Below, piece after piece: positions 60,188-64,000 of a DNA stretch of 64,000 bases; the stretch's first letter is position 1; every line of letters starts with the position of its first letter. The stretch is taken from positions 1 to 64,000 of the forward strand of contig JAHCHX010000007.1 in the NCBI GenBank assembly GCA_026129545.1. Direction: 5' to 3'. The notes beneath the pieces were generated by a model that did not search any database, was not told the origin of the DNA, and was given only the letters and a program-made list of their open reading frames with translations. The DNA comes from Saprospiraceae bacterium. GTDB taxonomy: Bacteria; Bacteroidota; Bacteroidia; Chitinophagales; Saprospiraceae. Position numbers and translations under genes: made by a program.

Positions 60188-60531
60188 GTCTCCCCTACCC
60201 TATTCGGCAGGCCTTTTTGTATTCAGCCGCAAAACTGGTCGGGAATTTTTAACGGAGTAAACCCTATTGATTATGTCAATTTCTGGCCGCCCAGCCGACT
60301 ATTATCCAGCCAAAGCCCGGCCCGCAGTTACGCAATCAAATGGCTCGACAACGCCTGCGGAAATCGCTCCCGCCGAACAGAACACCCATCCCTGCCCCAC
60401 CCGACTGGTCTGCTGTCATTTTTGTAATTGCACACTTACCAAAACGTATCATTAAATTCGTACCGTCGGCCCAACCGTTCCAAAAAAGTCACCTCTGTCA
60501 TCGGCGAAAGTGAGAAAAATATCTTTTTATG

Positions 60532-60571
60532 TAATTACCCAATTAAATAATCACTTAATTAAGTAATCAAA
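60532..60571 (+). repeat. Octad iteron array 4 (5 units)
   Basis: TAATTACC, CAATTAAA, TAATCACT, TAATTAAG, TAATCAAA in strict 8-bp register. Confidence 0.85.
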
Positions 60572-60824
60572 AAGTGCATGGAATGCTGTACCCCGACACA
60601 CGCCGGGCAAGTCGGACGCCCGAAAGGCCATTTTCAAAACAGGCCCTAATTTTCGTTCTAAGCGACTTTCTTTCCTCATCGCCCCTTTGTGCGAGAAATG
60701 GGCGAATCGTTCGATGGCGGGCAAATCTGACGGCAAAAACGATAGCGGTGGGAGTATCTTTTTCGGCACGAATGGGTTTTGTGGCCTTTTAGCCTTTCAT
60801 GCGTCCTTGGTTTTGGCATTTCCT

Positions 60825-60896
60825 TAATTACATAATCATGTAATTATTTAATTTTTTAAGTAAATAATTAAATACTCTTTTACTTACCTAATTACA
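60825..60896 (+). repeat. Octad iteron array 5 (9 units), upstream of parA
   Basis: TAATTACA, TAATCATG, TAATTATT, TAATTTTT, TAAGTAAA, TAATTAAA, TACTCTTT, TACTTACC, TAATTACA in strict 8-bp register. It ends 8 nt before the parA -7 box, so bound protein would block or bend the promoter. Confidence 0.85.
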
Positions 60897-60904
60897 AAAT
60901 GTCT

Positions 60905-60912
60905 TACTTTTG
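60905..60912 (+). promoter_or_regulatory. parA promoter -7 box TACTTTTG
   Basis: Exact TAnnTTTG match, 48 nt before the parA ATG. The -33 region lies within iteron array 5. Confidence 0.75.
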
Positions 60913-60960
60913 CCCGGCAATTCATACCAACAGCAATCATACTTAAACAATTTTCACGCT

Positions 60961-61626
60961 ATGTCTATCATCGCAGTCGCCAATCTCAAAGGCGGAGTCG
61001 GAAAATCCACCATCAGCCAGAACCTCGCCGTCAGCATCTGGCAAGGAGGCAAGTCCGTGTGCATCATTGACACCGACACGGAGCAGCGTTCCACCCTCGA
61101 ATGGAGCGAGCGGCGCAACGGCAACGGCCTCGAACCTATTGCTGTTTTCCTGGTCAACGAAGACAACCTTGCCACCAAAGCCAACGAGGCTGCCGATGAC
61201 TTCGATGTCGTCATCATAGACGGCTCTCCGGCGCTCTCCGAAATCACCACCAAAATCGTCCTGATAGCCGATTTCGTCGTCGTACCCGTGATGCCCAGCG
61301 GCAACGATTTCGGCGCGCTCGAAAAATTCCTCCTGCGCTACAACGACACCCGCGCCATCCAGAAGCGGCGCGGCATCGAGACCGCCGGACTCGGCATCCT
61401 GCTCAACGAATACGACAGCAAAGCGATCGTCAACCGCACCATCTACCAAGCTATTGACCGCCTCGAAGTGCCGGTACTCGAATCCCGTGTGGCGCACCGC
61501 GTCGCCTACAAGGAAGCCAACCTCACCGGCCTTGGCGTCACCGAAATGCAGGACAAGAAGGCCATCGCCGAAATTGAGGCCCTTACCAACGAAGTCCTCG
61601 AACTGCTCGAACAGGTCAGCGCCTGA
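60961..61626 (+). CDS. parA: ParA family partition ATPase
   Basis: 221 residues from MSIIAVANLKGGVGKSTISQ (an ATG at 60910 adds 17 residues, not family-like). The deviant Walker A KGGVGKST (10-17), IIDTDTEQRSTLEW (Walker A' region) and VVIIDGSPALSE (Walker B) are present. It has no N-terminal HTH, so it belongs to the short ParA type (type Ib), which relies on a small partner to bind DNA. Its partner gene at 61762 encodes a ribbon-helix-helix protein. Iteron arrays flank both genes. Confidence 0.93.
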   Translation: MSIIAVANLKGGVGKSTISQNLAVSIWQGGKSVCIIDTDTEQRSTLEWSERRNGNGLEPIAVFLVNEDNLATKANEAADDFDVVIIDGSPALSEITTKIVLIADFVVVPVMPSGNDFGALEKFLLRYNDTRAIQKRRGIETAGLGILLNEYDSKAIVNRTIYQAIDRLEVPVLESRVAHRVAYKEANLTGLGVTEMQDKKAIAEIEALTNEVLELLEQVSA

Positions 61627-61644
61627 GGAGCGCCCGCAATTTCC

Positions 61645-61684
61645 TAATATTTTAATTAGGTAATTAGGTAATCATATAATTACC
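61645..61684 (+). repeat. Octad iteron array 6 (5 units), upstream of the RHH gene
   Basis: TAATATTT, TAATTAGG, TAATTAGG, TAATCATA, TAATTACC in strict 8-bp register. Its last unit overlaps the -7 box of the RHH gene. Confidence 0.85.
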
Positions 61685-61688
61685 TTTG
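61681..61688 (+). promoter_or_regulatory. Promoter -7 box TACCTTTG of the RHH gene
   Basis: Exact TAnnTTTG match, sharing four bases with the last iteron of array 6. It predicts direct repression by the iteron-binding protein. Confidence 0.75.
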
Positions 61689-61761
61689 TAACGCCGGCGC
61701 ATCTGTCCAGAACGCTGCGAGTTGTTCCCCAAGCCTTCACCGCTTAAATTCCGTATCACGC

Positions 61762-62124
61762 ATGGCCAAGAAAAATTTCGATACCTTCCTCCAAACCGTG
61801 AAACCGGCCAGCAAAGTCTCGCCCGAAGAAATAGAAGCCATGGCCCGCGAAGTTCACGCGCCCAAAAACGAGCAGCCGGTCAAATCTGCCGCGCAGCCGG
61901 CCGCTGCATCGCCACCTAAACCCGTAGTTGAGTCCGAACCTCGTTCAGCCCAGGAGCAGGGTAGGAGAGGGCGCAAGCCCAAGCCGCGCGAGGCCGAGCG
62001 CCTCATCCGGGTCTCCGTGGACCTTCCCGAAAGCGTGTTCATCGCCCTCGGCGCCCGCTGCGTCCGCGAAAAGACCGACAAGATGGCCTACGTCCGCGCC
62101 CTCGTCGAGCGCGACCTGATCTAA
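61762..62124 (+). CDS. Ribbon-helix-helix partition partner (ParR/omega-like)
   Basis: 120 residues. The N-terminal ~75 residues are disordered, Pro/Ala-rich and charged, with a basic GRRGRKPKPREAER. The C-terminal RLIRVSVDLPESVFIALGARCVREKTDKMAYVRALVERD is a ribbon-helix-helix (strand IRVSVDLP, then two helices). RHH centromere-binding proteins of type Ib systems bind short tandem iterons and repress their own operon. The octad arrays beside both promoters are the likely targets. The N-terminal arm would contact ParA. Confidence 0.85.
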   Translation: MAKKNFDTFLQTVKPASKVSPEEIEAMAREVHAPKNEQPVKSAAQPAAASPPKPVVESEPRSAQEQGRRGRKPKPREAERLIRVSVDLPESVFIALGARCVREKTDKMAYVRALVERDLI

Positions 62125-62153
62125 GGCTGAACACCCAACTCAGCCGCCTCGAT

Positions 62154-62189
62154 GCCCTCGTGTGTCCCGATGGATGCACGAGGGCTTTT
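62154..62189 (+). terminator. Intrinsic terminator after the partition genes
   Basis: GCCCTCGTG and CACGAGGGC with a 14-nt loop, followed by TTTTG. Confidence 0.85.
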
Positions 62190-62487
62190 GTTTCCCGCCA
62201 TCACGTCCCTGTTGCTACCACAGGCCATCCTCCCGTCAGTCACATCCATTTTTGCCCGTTGCCACGCACCGGGCAAACAGCGCCATTTTCAAAACAAAAA
62301 ATTTGTCAGCACCTCCTCACCAAAATGACACCTTTTGTCCCGAAAAAAAGGGTGTCATTAACCGCATTATGACATCCCCCCGTACCCCCCGTCGGCCCGA
62401 AGTGAATTTTTTGATTTGGGAAAATTTCCTAAACTTTGTGTATTCCTATTCCTGTATCGCAGGGCAAAACTTAAAACAAAACCTGTT
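62190..62487. other. Intergenic region before the recombinase-ATPase
   Basis: 298 bp with no gene. It contains the inverted repeat ATGACACC/GGTGTCAT (62325-62358) with an A-rich loop and a CTTTGTGTATTCC stretch that may be part of the promoter. Confidence 0.45.
62325..62358. repeat. Inverted repeat upstream of the recombinase
   Basis: ATGACACC and GGTGTCAT, 8-bp arms, 18-bp spacer. Could be a recombination site or an operator. Confidence 0.4.
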
Positions 62488-64000
62488 ATGGTGGCGAATC
62501 TGGATACCCACAGAAAAATAAAGTTCCTCAGCGCTGAGGAACAGGAAGGTCTGTTGTCCAACATCCGCAACCGTAAATACCGCCTCATTTCTCTGCTCAT
62601 GTTGGATTGTGGTCTGCGCCGTGGTGAAGTGGCGAGCATCCAGGTAAGCCACATTGACTTCCCGAAAGCCCTGCTCCATGTAAAAAGCCTGAAAAAGCGG
62701 GAAAACGTAGAATGGCGCGTTATTCCGGTTCCTTCCCGGACGCTCGACGAGCTCGCACGCTGGGTCTATGACATGAAAGAACGCCACCCGGAAGCCTACA
62801 TCTTTCCTGCCGGGCGCGGCAGCAAAACCGGAAAAGGCATCAACCCGCGACAAATAGAAAAGCGGATCCGCCGCTATTCACATGGCAAATTCAGCCCCCA
62901 CAGCCTGCGCCACACCTACGCCACCCGCCTCGCTGCGGAAGGCGTGGACATGCTGCGGCTCAGCCGTTTGCTCGGCCACAAAAAAAGCAGCACCACCGAA
63001 ATCTATGCCCACGTCCCCGAAATCCAGTTGCGCGAAGCGGTACAGCGCATTGACCGCCAATCGTGGTGGCGCAGGCTCTACCGCCGCCACTTTCCCGCAC
63101 CACGCGTCCATGTGCTGCCGACCCGGCGCGGTGAGAAAACCCAGTTTATCATCGGGCGCAAAGCCGAACTTGCCAAATTGGTCGAACTCTGCGAAAAAAA
63201 GGTAAACGTGCTACTCACCGGTCCGCAAGGCATCGGCAAATCGCACTTGCTCGAAAACTATAATGCAGGAAAAATGCTCCGCGTGGACGACATGACGCGT
63301 GGCAAAAAAGTCCTTGCCGGCCTCGTGTTGGAACTCTACGACCAAGATAAAGACGCGGTGGTCGCAGCCGTGTATTCCAACCAGGATCGCGACGGCAACG
63401 CGCTCGTCAACCGGGATGACCTTGGCCAAATTGTGATGAAGGACAGCGAAAAACGCCTCCACGAAGTCTTGGTAAATATCACCCAACCACAGGAATATAC
63501 CATCATCATTGACCGCGCCGACCACCTGACACCTACGGCCATCCGCATTTTGGAACGGATGAAAAACCATTTCCACTTGATTGTTGCGGCGAGGGTCGTT
63601 CCCATTTCACAAGCGACCTGGCTCTCGAACTTTCAAAAAATAGAACTCAAACCCCTGAGCCGCCCGGAATCTCTGGAACTCATCGAACGAATGTCCAGCG
63701 ACTTTGCCGATAGGGTGGGGGACTGGGAAGCGTACCAAAACCACGTGTACGACCAAACCGGTGGCAACCCATTGTTTATCATAGAAATGTGCGAGCGGTA
63801 CAGCAAGGAAGACCGCGTGGACTTTCAGGTGATGCGCACCATCAACCACACCGCCGCCACGCCCGATATTGATATGACCGTGCCCTTTGTCGTACTGCTT
63901 TCCTGCCTGATGATACTGCGCTACGTCGGGCGCGAACTCGGCGACGAAGATACCGGCGCTTACAAACTCATCGGCGGCGCAGCCTTGCTGTTCCTGCTCT
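62488..64000 (+). CDS. Tyrosine recombinase fused to an AAA+/STAND-type ATPase, partial
   Basis: I translated this frame directly. It is open from the ATG at 62488 to the right edge (504 residues visible). Residues 10-190 are a tyrosine recombinase catalytic domain: GLRRGE (Arg44), SPHSLRHTYATRL (His138, Arg141), LLGHKKSSTTEIYAH (His164, Tyr173). The usual N-terminal core-binding domain is missing. Residues 222-440 are an ATPase: GRKAELAKLVELC, Walker A GPQGIGKSH (Lys251), Walker B YTIIIDRADHL (Asp342), and TGGNPLFIIEM. A hydrophobic segment starts near 464. Likely an element-specific recombinase whose action depends on ATP. Confidence 0.88.
   Translation, partial: MVANLDTHRKIKFLSAEEQEGLLSNIRNRKYRLISLLMLDCGLRRGEVASIQVSHIDFPKALLHVKSLKKRENVEWRVIPVPSRTLDELARWVYDMKERHPEAYIFPAGRGSKTGKGINPRQIEKRIRRYSHGKFSPHSLRHTYATRLAAEGVDMLRLSRLLGHKKSSTTEIYAHVPEIQLREAVQRIDRQSWWRRLYRRHFPAPRVHVLPTRRGEKTQFIIGRKAELAKLVELCEKKVNVLLTGPQGIGKSHLLENYNAGKMLRVDDMTRGKKVLAGLVLELYDQDKDAVVAAVYSNQDRDGNALVNRDDLGQIVMKDSEKRLHEVLVNITQPQEYTIIIDRADHLTPTAIRILERMKNHFHLIVAARVVPISQATWLSNFQKIELKPLSRPESLELIERMSSDFADRVGDWEAYQNHVYDQTGGNPLFIIEMCERYSKEDRVDFQVMRTINHTAATPDIDMTVPFVVLLSCLMILRYVGRELGDEDTGAYKLIGGAALLFLL

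Larger units (their letters stand above)
59763..60960. other. Long non-coding region with iteron arrays (putative centromere/origin)
   Basis: About 1.2 kb without a credible gene. Short frames (60267-60455, 60574-60792, 60551-60769) show no family traits. It contains the 46-bp palindrome and five arrays of 8-bp iterons, and leads into the parA promoter. A partition site, and possibly a replication origin, are the best readings. Confidence 0.65.

Noticed and set aside
60267..60792. Short frames in the iteron region
   Set aside because: No start context, family similarity or conserved features, and they overlap each other on both strands.
59855..60896. CRISPR-like array
   Set aside because: Units are 8 bp in direct tandem with no spacers.

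Overview
The window comes from a member of the Bacteroidota, most likely of the Saprospiraceae/Chitinophagia kind. Seven secreted proteins end in a type IX secretion (T9SS type A) sorting domain, several Bacteroidota-typical families are present (HYC_CC_PP, Omp28, choice-of-anchor V, DUF2911, MbnP), and the promoters that can be read have the Bacteroidota -7 box TAnnTTTG. No rRNA or tRNA gene and no CRISPR array was seen.

Positions 1-37,150 are chromosome-like, with every recognised gene on the minus strand. From right to left in transcription order there is an ECF sigma/anti-sigma pair, a T9SS-sorted multicopper oxidase, an MbnP-like copper protein, two di-heme cytochrome c peroxidases, a Crp/Fnr regulator, large T9SS cargo proteins (an NHL-repeat protein and an M43 metalloprotease), a DUF2231-DUF2911 fusion, and a choice-of-anchor V / PepSY / DUF2971 / copper-radical-oxidase operon. 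A second sigma/anti-sigma pair follows, then two methyltransferases, a NagX-like acyltransferase, a lipoprotein multicopper oxidase, an Omp28 protein, a CopB-type copper ATPase with an outer membrane partner, a HYC_CC_PP protein, a UDG-like protein, a GH13 amylase and an MBL-fold RNase cut by the left edge. Copper handling and secreted redox enzymes dominate.

Positions 37,400-64,000 are an accessory region, mostly on the plus strand, that looks like an integrated plasmid or integrative element. It holds a serine recombinase cluster, an ApeA-like HEPN protein, and an Argonaute operon (XRE regulator, Fe-S PD-(D/E)XK nuclease, long pAgo with an intact DEDD tetrad, small protein, HExxH gluzincin). 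The Argonaute operon is bounded by copies of a structured interspersed repeat. Next come an SLOG protein, an ArdC-like antirestriction protein, a C5 DNA methyltransferase, a thermonuclease, a HEPN + PD-(D/E)XK_4 pair, and a KilA-N gene surrounded and penetrated by a palindromic element. A ParA/ribbon-helix-helix partition pair has six arrays of 8-bp iterons, and a tyrosine recombinase fused to an AAA+/STAND-type ATPase runs off the right edge.

The strongest candidates for an undescribed system are three. The first is the Argonaute operon with its own direct-repeat operator and a metallopeptidase-like member. The second is the octad-iteron partition locus, whose iterons abut the promoters of both partition genes. 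The third is the recombinase-ATPase fusion beside it.
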